Positions 1-7,583 of a stretch of 64,000 nucleotides of DNA are shown here, piece after piece (the first letter of the stretch is position 1; each line of letters opens with the position of its first letter). The notes below the pieces were generated by a model, which was not told the origin of the DNA, made no database searches, and was given only the letters and a program-made list of their open reading frames with translations. The position numbers and the translations under genes are program-made. This DNA is from Pseudomonadota bacterium (GTDB taxonomy: Bacteria; Pseudomonadota; Alphaproteobacteria; Rhizobiales; Hyphomicrobiaceae), in the NCBI GenBank assembly GCA_023423275.1, contig JAFAFW010000046.1:1-64000 (forward strand). The letters are read 5' to 3'.

Positions 1-164
1 CAAAGCTGATGACAGAACGGGATGTGCACGTAGAGCGACACTTCGCTGCCGGGCGGCAATGCGGACAGCCAGCGTGCATATCGTCCGTGATCGACCTTCG
101 ACGAGAAGTGAGGCGCTGTCGGATAGCTGGTGTATCTCGGAACCGTCGCGCGATGGGCTGTCAT
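1..164 (-). CDS. hemN: oxygen-independent coproporphyrinogen III oxidase HemN, N-terminal part (runs off the window)
   Basis: Only the first 54 codons are inside the window. The reverse-strand translation starts MTAHRATVPRYTSYPTAP and reaches VSLYVHIPFC just before the edge. The RYTSYPTAPHF block and the Y-x-H-x-PFC segment are typical of HemN, where that Cys opens the radical-SAM CxxxCxxC cluster. HemN converts coproporphyrinogen III to protoporphyrinogen IX without O2, in the cytoplasm. Its ATG overlaps the ubiX stop by 4 nt (ATGA), so it is the third gene of ubiD-ubiX-hemN and fits a low-oxygen operon. A HemN-like paralogue (HemW/HutW) is less likely because the PRYTSYPTA signature belongs to true HemN. 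The rest of the gene cannot be seen. Confidence 0.85.
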   Translation of the reverse strand, partial: MTAHRATVPRYTSYPTAPHFSSKVDHGRYARWLSALPPGSEVSLYVHIPFCHQL

Positions 165-769
165 GGCATTCGGGCCGCGTTCTGGGGAACCTGTTCCAAT
201 GTTGACCAGGACTGCGGCTGAGGCGCGTTGCGTAAGCGCAATAACCCGATCGTGCGCAGGGCAATTTGCTCTATCACATCCGAAAGCCGCTCTGGCCGCA
301 GATAAAACGCCGGGACAGGCGGCGCCACGATAGCCCCGAATTCCGTAACGGCCGTCATCGCGCGCAGGTGGCCCAGATGCAGTGGGCTTTCGCGCGCGAC
401 CAGGATCAACGGCCTGCGCTCCTTAAGGTGCACATCGGCTGCGCGAACGATCAGGTTATCGGAGATCCCACAAGCGATGTTCGAAAGCGTCTTCATGGAG
501 CACGGGGCGACGATCATGCCCGCCGTCGGAACCGAACCGCTTGCGATATCCGCGCCGATATCGTCGCTCGGATACCGCTTGGTGGCACAGCGTTCGAGAC
601 GATTGGCAGCGTCGCGGTCGATTTCGATCTCCAGCGTTCGCTCGGCTGCCGGTGAAATGACCAGATGCGTCTCGATGTCTGGTAATTGAGCCAGGATCTC
701 CGCGATACGGACGCCGATGGCGGCACCGGATGCGCCACTGATACCGAGCACGATGCGCTGGCGGCTCAT
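161..769 (-). CDS. ubiX: UbiX-family flavin prenyltransferase
   Basis: A 202-aa protein starting MSRQRIVLGISGASGA. The GISGASGAAIGVRIAE loop binds FMN in UbiX/Pad1 proteins, and later blocks (IVAPCSMKTLSNIACGISDNL, then ERRPLILVARESPLH) are family signatures. UbiX makes prenylated FMN, the cofactor of UbiD decarboxylases. The chosen ATG overlaps the ubiD stop by 4 nt, which argues against an in-frame start 18 codons upstream that would lie inside ubiD. Length matches the usual ~190-200 aa. Because it sits between ubiD and hemN and opposite ubiTUV, it probably supplies the 4-hydroxy-3-polyprenylbenzoate decarboxylation of ubiquinone synthesis. A UbiX serving another UbiD-type enzyme cannot be excluded. 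Confidence 0.92.
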   Translation of the reverse strand: MSRQRIVLGISGASGAAIGVRIAEILAQLPDIETHLVISPAAERTLEIEIDRDAANRLERCATKRYPSDDIGADIASGSVPTAGMIVAPCSMKTLSNIACGISDNLIVRAADVHLKERRPLILVARESPLHLGHLRAMTAVTEFGAIVAPPVPAFYLRPERLSDVIEQIALRTIGLLRLRNAPQPQSWSTLEQVPQNAARMP

Positions 770-2298
770 TGGCCGCTCCCACTGATAGCGCGCGACGCGC
801 AATCGAGTCCGAGCTTCGGCCACATCTGATCGACACGATCAATCACCGACCGATCCATCGCCAATGGCCGCGCCCATTCCCGGCTCGTCTCCGGGCCGAT
901 CTTGTTGGTCGCATCGATGCCGAGCTTTCCAGCGAGGCCGCTCAGCGGCGAAGAAAAATCCAGATGATCGACCGGTGTCCGGTCGAGCACCATGAGGTCG
1001 CGGCCGGGGTCCATCCGCGTCGACAGCGCCCACAGCACGTCGCGATGGTTACGCACGTCAATGTCGTCATCCACGACGACGACGATTTTCGTATAGCAGA
1101 ACTGCACCATCATTCCCCACAGCGCCATCATCACGCGGCGGGCCTGGCCAGGGTAGCGCTTGCGTATCGAAACCACGGCCATGCGATACGAGCAGGCGTC
1201 GGGCGGGAGCCAGCAGTCGACCACCTCCGGAATCTGGCCACGCAGGATCGGAACGAAGAGTTCGTTGAGCGCCTCGCCGATGATCGAGGGCTCGTCCGGT
1301 GGCCGTCCGGTGTAGGTCGAGACGTAAATCGGCGCGCGCCGGTTCGTGATCGCCGTGACGCGCATGACAGGAAAGCGCTCGACCGCGTTATAGTAGCCGG
1401 TGTGGTCACCGTATGGACCTTCCGGCCCGGTTTCCTCCGCTGAGACCACGCCCTCGATGACAATCTCTGCGTCGGCTGGAACCATCAGCGGCTGGGTCAT
1501 GCACCTGGCAAGTCGTGGCCGCTCACCGCGCAGCAGCCCGGAGAAGCGCAGCTCGGACATCCCTTCGGGTAGCGGCAGCACGGCCGACAGCATGGTCGCC
1601 GGGTCGGCGCCGATGGCAATGGCGACCGGCATATCCTGACCCGCAGCGGCCCACAGCCGGTGATGCGCAGTGCCACCGCGATGGGCGAGCCAGCGGATGA
1701 TGGCGCGATCGCGCTCCAGCACCTGCATCCGATAGACGCCGGTGTTGTAATCCGCGAGTTCCTCCGAAGCGGGCGGTCGGGTAATGACGAGCGGCCACGT
1801 GATCAGCGGAGCCGGCTCATCCGGCCAACAGATTTGAATCGGCAGGCGCGCGAGATCGATATCCTTTTCGACGTATATCTCGTCCTGAACTGGGGGGCGT
1901 TTCACCATCGACGGCAGGACCGTCAAGGCGGCCTTGATGAGTGGCCAGCTCTCCCTCAGGCTTTTGAAACCGTCGATCGGCTCGGGTTGCCGTAATCGCG
2001 CCAACAGCTCACCAAGTCCCGCGATCCGGTCTCGCGTCACGCCAAGACCCCACGCGACGCGATCGATTGACCCGAAAAGATTGGCGAGCACCGGCATTTG
2101 AGCGCTGACGCCTGTGGCAAGGCTCGCAGTCTTGAAGAGCAGTGCGGGACCGCGTTCCGCCAGCACCCGCCGGTGCACTTCGGTCATCTCGTGCACAACG
2201 GAGACCGGTGCGGTCACCATCGACAGCCTCCCGGCTGTATCGAGGAAATCGAGAAATGCGCGCAAATCCCGAAAAACAGGCAGGTCGCGGAAGGACAA
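766..2298 (-). CDS. ubiD: UbiD-family decarboxylase
   Basis: A 510-aa UbiD-family protein, close to the ~490-500 aa of classical UbiD. Visible signatures include FGSIDRVAWGLG, YNTGVYRMQVLERDRAIIRW and EAEETGPEGPYGDHTGYY-like text (here SAEETGPEGPYGDHTGYY), the last carrying family acidic residues. With prenylated FMN from UbiX it would decarboxylate 4-hydroxy-3-polyprenylbenzoate in ubiquinone synthesis. The start codon appears to be TTG (2298-2296), preceded by an AGGAGA ribosome-binding site. It heads the ubiD-ubiX-hemN operon, with the Fnr-type box about 55 nt upstream. A substrate other than the ubiquinone precursor is possible, since the UbiD family is broad, but the ubiTUV neighbours support the ubiquinone role. 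Confidence 0.88.
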   Translation of the reverse strand: MSFRDLPVFRDLRAFLDFLDTAGRLSMVTAPVSVVHEMTEVHRRVLAERGPALLFKTASLATGVSAQMPVLANLFGSIDRVAWGLGVTRDRIAGLGELLARLRQPEPIDGFKSLRESWPLIKAALTVLPSMVKRPPVQDEIYVEKDIDLARLPIQICWPDEPAPLITWPLVITRPPASEELADYNTGVYRMQVLERDRAIIRWLAHRGGTAHHRLWAAAGQDMPVAIAIGADPATMLSAVLPLPEGMSELRFSGLLRGERPRLARCMTQPLMVPADAEIVIEGVVSAEETGPEGPYGDHTGYYNAVERFPVMRVTAITNRRAPIYVSTYTGRPPDEPSIIGEALNELFVPILRGQIPEVVDCWLPPDACSYRMAVVSIRKRYPGQARRVMMALWGMMVQFCYTKIVVVVDDDIDVRNHRDVLWALSTRMDPGRDLMVLDRTPVDHLDFSSPLSGLAGKLGIDATNKIGPETSREWARPLAMDRSVIDRVDQMWPKLGLDCASRAISGSGQ

Positions 2299-2351
2299 TG
2301 CTCTCTCCTGCGGTGTCTCCCCGACTTCTCACCTCGGCCGCAGGGCTTTGC

Positions 2352-2367
2352 CTTGACTTCGGTTAAG
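2352..2367. promoter_or_regulatory. Crp/Fnr-family box between ubiD and ubiT
   Basis: The sequence is CTTGAC-TTCG-GTTAAG, a near-palindrome with 6-bp arms matching the pattern CTTRAC-N4-GTYAAG and close to the FNR/FixK consensus TTGAT-N4-ATCAA. Its centre is about 61 nt from the ubiD start and 64 nt from the ubiT start. A class II arrangement could therefore serve both directions with short leaders. A nearly identical copy is at 11076-11091. The C/G at the inner positions may point to a Dnr/NnrR-type or other branch rather than classical FNR; this is inference. Confidence 0.72.
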
Positions 2368-2423
2368 CCGCCGTGCCGCGATATTGGCTAGCAACAGATG
2401 CCTGCCGGGGGGACGGCGGGCGC

Positions 2424-2987
2424 ATGAGGAGCGTCATGTTCACTTTGTCGTTCAGGCATGATTTCCGTGTACCGGATCTCATTTCCTCTGCGTTGCGCCC
2501 GCTACCTTTGCTGCCGCTCGAGATCGTCCTGCAGCAGTTCGCCAGCAGCATCATTGCGCGCCATCCTGACATCCCCGAGCGCATTGGCCGCAGCCATGTG
2601 CTGTTCGGTATCGAGCCCGTGGATGTTCCGTTCGTTATCGAGATCGCCTTGCGCGACGGCGCGGTGAAAGTGCGCCTGCTGCGTGCGTTTGATGGAGGAC
2701 TTCCTGATGCGCGGATCACCGGGACGCTTGCGGCACTCATGGGGCTCGTCGACGGGGAGGCCGATGGAGATGCGCTGTTCTTTTCCCGCGAGATCGCCGT
2801 GACTGGCGATATCGCGGCGGTGCTGGCATTGCGCAATGCTGTCGACGCCGCTGAGATCAGTCTCATACGCGAAGCGGTTGCGTTGATTGGATCGTGGGTC
2901 AGCCGCCTTACGATACTGTTCAGGGGGAAAGCACGGACGACGGAATTACACGGCGTAGATGCTGGAGAAGGCCGACCGAACCGATGA
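2424..2987 (+). CDS. ubiT: UbiT, SCP2-domain lipid-binding factor of O2-independent ubiquinone synthesis
   Basis: A protein of about 187 aa with an SCP2-like fold; the recognisable core runs from RPLPLLPLEIVLQQF through VEIAL-type strands to LFFSREIAVTGDIAAVLALRNAVD, the typical C-terminal signature of YhbT/UbiT. UbiT binds lipids and cooperates with UbiU and UbiV in anaerobic ubiquinone synthesis. I chose the ATG at 2424; an ATG at 2436 and an upstream ATG at 2373 are also in frame, and the region before residue 15 is not diagnostic. The stop overlaps the ubiU start (ATGA). The order ubiT-ubiU-ubiV and the Fnr-type box 60 nt upstream support expression in low oxygen. Confidence 0.86.
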   Translation: MRSVMFTLSFRHDFRVPDLISSALRPLPLLPLEIVLQQFASSIIARHPDIPERIGRSHVLFGIEPVDVPFVIEIALRDGAVKVRLLRAFDGGLPDARITGTLAALMGLVDGEADGDALFFSREIAVTGDIAAVLALRNAVDAAEISLIREAVALIGSWVSRLTILFRGKARTTELHGVDAGEGRPNR

Positions 2988-3985
2988 CACCGACCGCCGC
3001 AAAAGATCTGGAGTTGATCTGCCCGGCAGGAACGCCTGCCGCGTTGCGCGTGGCGGTGGATGCAGGCGCCCACGCCGTCTACTGCGGTTTCCAGGATGAG
3101 ACCAATGCCCGCAACTTTCCTGGTTTGAACTTCAGCCGGCCGGACATGGCGGCGGCCATCGACTATGCGCACCGGCGCGGGTGCAAGGTGCTGATCGCCG
3201 TCAATACGTTCCCGCGCGCTGGCGCCGCTGAAGTGTGGCACCGCGCCATCGACGATGTAGCCGCGCTGGCGACCGATGCTGTGATCCTGGCGGATATCGG
3301 CCTCCTGTCCTACGCGGCCGCACGCCATCCCAGTCAGCGCCTGCACCTCTCCGTCCAGGCCGCGGCCGCCAATCCCGAGGCGATCCGTTTCTATACCGAC
3401 ACTTTCGGAGTGAAGCGTGTCGTGCTGCCCCGCGTTCTGAGTGTTGCCGAGATCGCGGCAATCAATGCGGCAATCTCCTGTGAAACGGAGGTGTTCGTCT
3501 TCGGTGGCCTGTGCGTCATGGCCGAAGGTCGCTGTTCGCTGTCCTCGTATGTCACCGGCCAGTCGCCCAACATGCACGGTGTTTGCTCTCCGGCCAGTCA
3601 CGTCAGCTATCGCGAGGTTGATGGAGACCTCGTCTCGCGACTGGGCGACTTCACCATCAACCGCATCCCGGCCGGGCAGCCAGCGGCCTATCCCACGCTG
3701 TGCAAAGGCGCATTCCGGGCAAACGGCATGACCGGTCACGTCTTCGAGGACGCTGTCAGTCTCGACGCAACCAAACTACTTCCGGCGCTGTGCCAGGCCG
3801 GTGTCAAGGCGCTCAAGATCGAGGGGCGCCAGCGCAGTCGGGCGTACACCAAAGCCGTCGTCACATCATTGCGTGCGGCACTCGATGCACTGACGAGCGG
3901 CGATGAGATTCCACTTGGCGCACTCGCTCCGTTGAGCGAGGGGCAGAGCGCAACATGTGGTGCATATGTGAAAACGTGGCGCTGA
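2984..3985 (+). CDS. ubiU: UbiU, U32-family Fe-S protein for O2-independent ubiquinone hydroxylation
   Basis: A 333-aa U32 (peptidase-like) protein starting MTPTAAKDLELICPAGTP, with the usual SVQAAAANPEAIRFY and NMHGVCSPASH segments. Cysteines at about residues 177, 184 and 201, and one in YPTLCKGAF, reproduce the spacing of the four [4Fe-4S] ligands of E. coli UbiU (C169, C176, C193, C232). UbiU forms a heterodimer with UbiV that hydroxylates ubiquinone precursors without O2. Length matches the E. coli protein (~331 aa). The ATG overlaps the ubiT stop by 4 nt, so a start 30 codons upstream is rejected. Confidence 0.93.
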   Translation: MTPTAAKDLELICPAGTPAALRVAVDAGAHAVYCGFQDETNARNFPGLNFSRPDMAAAIDYAHRRGCKVLIAVNTFPRAGAAEVWHRAIDDVAALATDAVILADIGLLSYAAARHPSQRLHLSVQAAAANPEAIRFYTDTFGVKRVVLPRVLSVAEIAAINAAISCETEVFVFGGLCVMAEGRCSLSSYVTGQSPNMHGVCSPASHVSYREVDGDLVSRLGDFTINRIPAGQPAAYPTLCKGAFRANGMTGHVFEDAVSLDATKLLPALCQAGVKALKIEGRQRSRAYTKAVVTSLRAALDALTSGDEIPLGALAPLSEGQSATCGAYVKTWR

Positions 3986-4008
3986 GGCGCCGCGATGGAG
4001 TGCAAGCC

Positions 4009-4899
4009 ATGCAGAGCACGACATTGACCCTCGGACCGATGCTGTTCAACTGGCCAGTCGATCGCTGGCGCGATTTCTATTTCCGGATCGCGGATGAGGC
4101 GCCGGTCGATCACGTCTGCATCGGCGAGGTCGTGTGTTCCAAGCGTCAGGTATTCTTCGCTGATATTCTGCCGACTGTGATCGAGCGCCTGGAGCGCGCC
4201 GAAAAAGAAGTCCTGCTCAGCTCTCTGGCTTTGCCGACACTGAAACGCGAGGTGAGGCATGATGCGGAGTTGGTGAACGGGCGTCACATGATCGAGGTCA
4301 ACGACGTGTCGCTTCTGCCGGCCGTCGCGGGCCGGCCGCATGCGATCGGTCCGTTCGTGAACGTCTATAATGAAGGAACCCTCGGCTTTCTCGCCAGCCA
4401 GGGTGCTCGTCTCGTCGCCCTGCCGCCGGAGCTTCCGAGATCATCGATCGAGGCGATCGCCTCGGCTACGCCGGACGTCACGATTGAGGTCTGGGCGTTC
4501 GGGCGCACGCCGCTGGCCATATCCGCGCGCTGCTATCACGCGCGGGTGCATGGCCATTCGAAGGACTCCTGCCAGTTCGTCTGCGACCGGGACGTGGACG
4601 GCATGACGGTCGAGACGCTCGACGGCGAACCGTTTCTGGTCGTCAATGGTGTCCAGACACTTTCATATGCCTTCTGCAACCTCCTGAAGGAAGCCAACGA
4701 TCTGGTTGACATCGGCGTCTCGTCGCTGCGCCTGTCGCCGCACACGTGCGATATGGTGGCCATCGCGCAGTTATTCCGCGACGTTCTCGATGGCCGCCGT
4801 GACGCCGACGAAGCGTTCGAACGCAGCCGCGATACGTGTCCATCCGCTACTTTCGCGAATGGATTCATTCACGCGACAGCGGGCGCGCTCTACGTGTGA
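4009..4899 (+). CDS. ubiV: UbiV, U32-family Fe-S partner of UbiU
   Basis: A 296-aa U32 protein starting MQSTTLTLGPMLFNWP. Visible features are DHVCIGEVVCSKR near the N-terminus and ARCYHARVHGHSKDSCQFVC later. The latter has the C-x12-C-x3-C spacing of the UbiV [4Fe-4S] ligands (C180, C193, C197 in E. coli), with an N-terminal Cys as fourth ligand. UbiV works with UbiU in O2-independent hydroxylation during ubiquinone synthesis. The start is 23 nt after ubiU and the gene ends the ubiTUV operon. A palindromic stem-loop follows at 4914-4937. E. coli UbiV is 292 aa, so the length fits. Confidence 0.92.
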   Translation: MQSTTLTLGPMLFNWPVDRWRDFYFRIADEAPVDHVCIGEVVCSKRQVFFADILPTVIERLERAEKEVLLSSLALPTLKREVRHDAELVNGRHMIEVNDVSLLPAVAGRPHAIGPFVNVYNEGTLGFLASQGARLVALPPELPRSSIEAIASATPDVTIEVWAFGRTPLAISARCYHARVHGHSKDSCQFVCDRDVDGMTVETLDGEPFLVVNGVQTLSYAFCNLLKEANDLVDIGVSSLRLSPHTCDMVAIAQLFRDVLDGRRDADEAFERSRDTCPSATFANGFIHATAGALYV

Positions 4900-4913
4900 C
4901 AGCGAGTTGCCGC

Positions 4914-4937
4914 AAAACGAGGTCTGCCTAGACCTCG
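4914..4937 (-). terminator. stem-loop between ubiV and the tandem MaoC gene
   Basis: A perfect 8-bp stem (CGAGGTCT / AGACCTCG) with a GCCT loop lies between two convergent genes. Read on the minus strand it is followed by TTTT, so it best fits a short intrinsic terminator for the minus-strand lipid operon. It may also slow transcription from ubiTUV. Confidence 0.5.
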
Positions 4938-4989
4938 TAAGCAAACGCCATGCATATTGGGCGACTGGCGCCCTACGCTGTTGGGAGTA

Positions 4990-6000
4990 TCAAAACGAGT
5001 GCGAAGAGCGCTGCAATAACATCAGCGGATAAAAAGATACGACCGGCTTACGCCTCGAATCGAGCCCCTCGGCACCGACGACCAGCAGTCCCCAGTCGGG
5101 ATGCGACGAGATCTCCAGCTTGCGCTCCGCCCAGGCCCGGAAGAAGATGACGGCGCCCGCTCGCACCGGTGCATGCCAGCGCAGATGCCGGATGCCAGCG
5201 GCCGGCCCGAGCAAAGGGACCGGTCTGCCCAGGCGCCGCAGGCGCTCCGACTGCCATCCGTAATAACGGACGATGCAATGCATCCACGCGGCGGCCACAT
5301 GCCAGCCAGCGGCTGTCGGCGCAGCGCAGCCCGAAATCGTCTGCTCGCAGCATTCTTCGGATAATCCGCCGGGAAAATATTGTCGCCTGAAGTCGGCAAT
5401 CCGATCGCCGGTAAACACATACTCGCCGAGCTCAATCGTGTCTCCTTCGGCGATGTCGTCAAAAAACTTGATGAAATCAATCTTGGATCTGCGGTTGGCA
5501 CGCGAGCGATGGCCCCGTCTCAAACTGCAGTTTGCCTCGTTGGGTTGCTGAACCTCGTTGCGGCGGCGAAAAATGCAATCCGCTTGCCAGCGCAACACCC
5601 TCTCGCCCTGGCCGTTGCAAGCCTCGATCATCGCTGCGCACGCCAGCAGGCCGCCGCCGCATACGCACGTCGGTTTCTCGCCCCAGGTTACTTTAACGGA
5701 GATCTCGTCGTCGGGTCGGACCGGCTTCAGCCAGATCACCTCCCCTATCCCGGCGATTTCGACATCGATCGATTGCCATGCGACAGCACGCGACAGAAGG
5801 TTCGCGATCATGGTGCAGGTATGCCATCCCGACGCCGAGAGGCCGCCAAGCAGGGTGTGTCGGGCAGCATCGTCATCAAGATGAAAGGGCTGCCCATCGA
5901 ACTCTGCGGCAAACGCGACGATATTCTCTCGTGTGAACGTCAGCCGTCCCAGCTCAAGCGTTGTGCCGGTTTTCAATCCCTCCCATAGAGAGCTCAACAT
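4990..6000 (-). CDS. tandem MaoC-like (double hotdog) dehydratase
   Basis: A 336-aa protein beginning MLSSLWEGLKTGTTLELG. It holds two MaoC-like hotdog halves: an N-terminal one (LGRLTFTRENIVAFAAEFDGQPFHLD, then LLGGLSASGWHT) and a C-terminal one (IELGEYVFTGDRIADFRRQYF, then AAGWHVAAAWM). The first half keeps the D-x-QPFH block and the SGWH helix of (R)-specific enoyl-CoA/ACP hydratases. The second half is more divergent and lacks a clear catalytic H, so it may be structural. It would hydrate or dehydrate a thioester intermediate. It sits downstream of the outer-membrane barrel, ACP and FkbH genes, separated from them by 241 nt, and probably belongs to the same lipid-modification cluster. The substrate is unknown. 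Confidence 0.78.
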   Translation of the reverse strand: MLSSLWEGLKTGTTLELGRLTFTRENIVAFAAEFDGQPFHLDDDAARHTLLGGLSASGWHTCTMIANLLSRAVAWQSIDVEIAGIGEVIWLKPVRPDDEISVKVTWGEKPTCVCGGGLLACAAMIEACNGQGERVLRWQADCIFRRRNEVQQPNEANCSLRRGHRSRANRRSKIDFIKFFDDIAEGDTIELGEYVFTGDRIADFRRQYFPGGLSEECCEQTISGCAAPTAAGWHVAAAWMHCIVRYYGWQSERLRRLGRPVPLLGPAAGIRHLRWHAPVRAGAVIFFRAWAERKLEISSHPDWGLLVVGAEGLDSRRKPVVSFYPLMLLQRSSHSF

Positions 6001-6124
6001 AATGTCGTCCCGAGGATTCCGTATTCGGCGGCCCCGCTGAAGGCTCATATCGCAATCAGCGGTTCAGGCTCGCAGACTGCTGGCTCACGAGCGTGGGCCA
6101 AGCTCTAACCGTCCGTCACGCAGA

Positions 6125-6208
6125 TTAGCGGTGCATCACCGGCTCGTTCATAACCGAGGTCAATAGGCGTAATCTTTCAACTGAGTTTTGTGAGAGGCAC
6201 GCACGCAT
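6125..6208 (-). CDS. possible 27-aa small ORF
   Basis: In the 241-nt gap between the barrel gene and the tandem MaoC gene there is an ATG at 6208 preceded by a strong Shine-Dalgarno (GAGGAGGAG, about 8 nt upstream). The ORF encodes 27 residues (starting MRACLSQNSVERLRLL) before TAA. I do not recognise it. It could be a leader peptide controlling the downstream MaoC gene or a small protein. Only the RBS strength and spacing support it. Confidence 0.3.
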   Translation of the reverse strand: MRACLSQNSVERLRLLTSVMNEPVMHR

Positions 6209-6241
6209 CAGATATCTCCTCCTCGTTCGACCGCGTTTTTG

Positions 6242-7243
6242 CTACGGCGCCGGCCGTGCTCGGGCCCACCGATAGCCCGCGCCGACCACAATCTGGTGAG
6301 CCGCCAGGGTCGTGCTGATACGACCGAGTTTCGGTTCCTCATCCCACAACCAACGGCGGAATTGCCGCCATAGATCTCCCGGCATGTTGAAGTTGAGCCA
6401 CGACTGATCGCCAGTCAGTGCGCTGTGAATCCACGCCTGCGTGAATTTGTATTCGACGAAATAGGATCCGCGGCCAATTGTGAACTCAAGTCCCGCCACA
6501 ATCTGCGCAGCCGGTCCCGCAAACTGATACTCACTCGTGCGCACCGCGCGGCTGTCGCCCCGGAACCATACCTCCGTATGCGGAAGTGCAAACCCGCCAC
6601 CAACTCCGATGTAAGGACGAACGCGCGATGTGAGGCTGGGGAAACGCACGAGCGGCGTAAACAACAACACGTTATGCCCATGCGTAAACTCGAGCCGATC
6701 GAACAGATCCGTCAGTTTCAGGCGCGGCGGGGCCGGCTCGCCCTTGAGCGTTCCAACCGTTTCGACCTCCTCGACAACCGGGTTGGTGAGCTTGCGGCCG
6801 TGTGCACCCTTGCCAAGTCTGGCGACGGCTTTGTTGTGCAGGAAATCGACCATGAACCCGAATGAGTGCCACCACTGTACGCTGCGCACACCACCGTCGA
6901 TAGGGAAGTGCAGCGCATCTCCGTCCCAGCCAAGCCCTTTCAGTTGCAGGTCCGTGCCGTCCGGCCGTGTCAAGTGGACGTCGCTGCGATGATAAAATGG
7001 CGCACCGACATAACCGGCGATAACGATCTCGTTTCCGGTAGAAGCGAGCGCATGTGCCTGGCCCAACTCTACTTTACTCGCCTCGGTTGGCGGCTCGTCG
7101 AGTGAAGATGCGGCCATCCAGAATTGCGCCATAACAGCGCTAAGCAACACAATCGCGATCAGTCTCGCGACCTTATCAATTAGATTGGTGGAACGGGCAT
7201 CTGGCTGTACCGACCGCCGAGAACTCCAGACAATCGCGTGCAT
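6242..7243 (-). CDS. outer-membrane beta-barrel protein, possibly LpxQ/PagL-like lipid A modifier
   Basis: A 333-aa protein with an N-terminal hydrophobic stretch (VARLIAIVLLSAVMAQFW) acting as signal peptide or anchor. After it come alternating amphipathic strands: GNEIVIAGYVGAPFYHRSD, VQWWHSFGFMVDFLHNKAV, VRPYIGVGGGFALPHTEV, GSYFVEYKFTQAWI and HQIVVGAGYRW. This is the pattern of a small (about 8-strand) outer-membrane barrel. Its position behind an ACP and near an AcpXL-type fatty acid cluster suggests action on lipid A or another outer-membrane lipid; alphaproteobacterial LpxQ (lipid A oxidase) is the family I find closest, but I cannot confirm it. I used the ATG at 7243; earlier in-frame codons would overlap the ACP gene. 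Confidence 0.5.
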   Translation of the reverse strand: MHAIVWSSRRSVQPDARSTNLIDKVARLIAIVLLSAVMAQFWMAASSLDEPPTEASKVELGQAHALASTGNEIVIAGYVGAPFYHRSDVHLTRPDGTDLQLKGLGWDGDALHFPIDGGVRSVQWWHSFGFMVDFLHNKAVARLGKGAHGRKLTNPVVEEVETVGTLKGEPAPPRLKLTDLFDRLEFTHGHNVLLFTPLVRFPSLTSRVRPYIGVGGGFALPHTEVWFRGDSRAVRTSEYQFAGPAAQIVAGLEFTIGRGSYFVEYKFTQAWIHSALTGDQSWLNFNMPGDLWRQFRRWLWDEEPKLGRISTTLAAHQIVVGAGYRWARARPAP

Positions 7244-7328
7244 TGTATCCCCGATTGTCTGGAGCAATATTGGCGAAAAAGACCAGCCACCCGCCGCAGG
7301 CGCTGGACACATGCGCCCGGGCGCGCTG

Positions 7329-7583
7329 TCACACGCCATGGCGCACCAGGACCGCCTCGATGTCACCGACGGTGCGCATCTCCATCATCTCGTCCATTGA
7401 AAGTTTGATGTTGAACGTCGTCTCGATCGCGCCCACGAGGGCAATATGTTGCAGTGAGTCCCAGCGGTCCACGTCCTCGGTTGACGTCTCGCGTTTGAGT
7501 GGCCCAGCGTGTTGGAACACGTCTTCAAAAATTGCAACGAGTTGCGGATAGGTGAGGTCCGACGCCGGCGTGAGCGCGTCCAT
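7329..7583 (-). CDS. acyl carrier protein (partner of FkbH-like protein)
   Basis: An 84-aa acyl carrier protein. The DRWDSLQHIALVGAIE motif contains the Ser (in DSL) that receives 4'-phosphopantetheine, followed by an IETTFNIKLSMDEMMEM helix typical of the family. It starts directly after the stop of the FkbH-like gene, so the two are translationally linked. FkbH proteins load a glyceryl unit onto such stand-alone ACPs in known pathways, and this ACP is the obvious acceptor. It differs clearly from the AcpXL-like ACP at 11216. Confidence 0.88.
   Translation of the reverse strand: MDALTPASDLTYPQLVAIFEDVFQHAGPLKRETSTEDVDRWDSLQHIALVGAIETTFNIKLSMDEMMEMRTVGDIEAVLVRHGV

Noticed and set aside
2363..3739. 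458-codon open frame on the minus strand opposite ubiT/ubiU
   Set aside because: Low-complexity Arg/Ser/Gly-rich shadow; the plus strand carries ubiT and ubiU with clear motifs.
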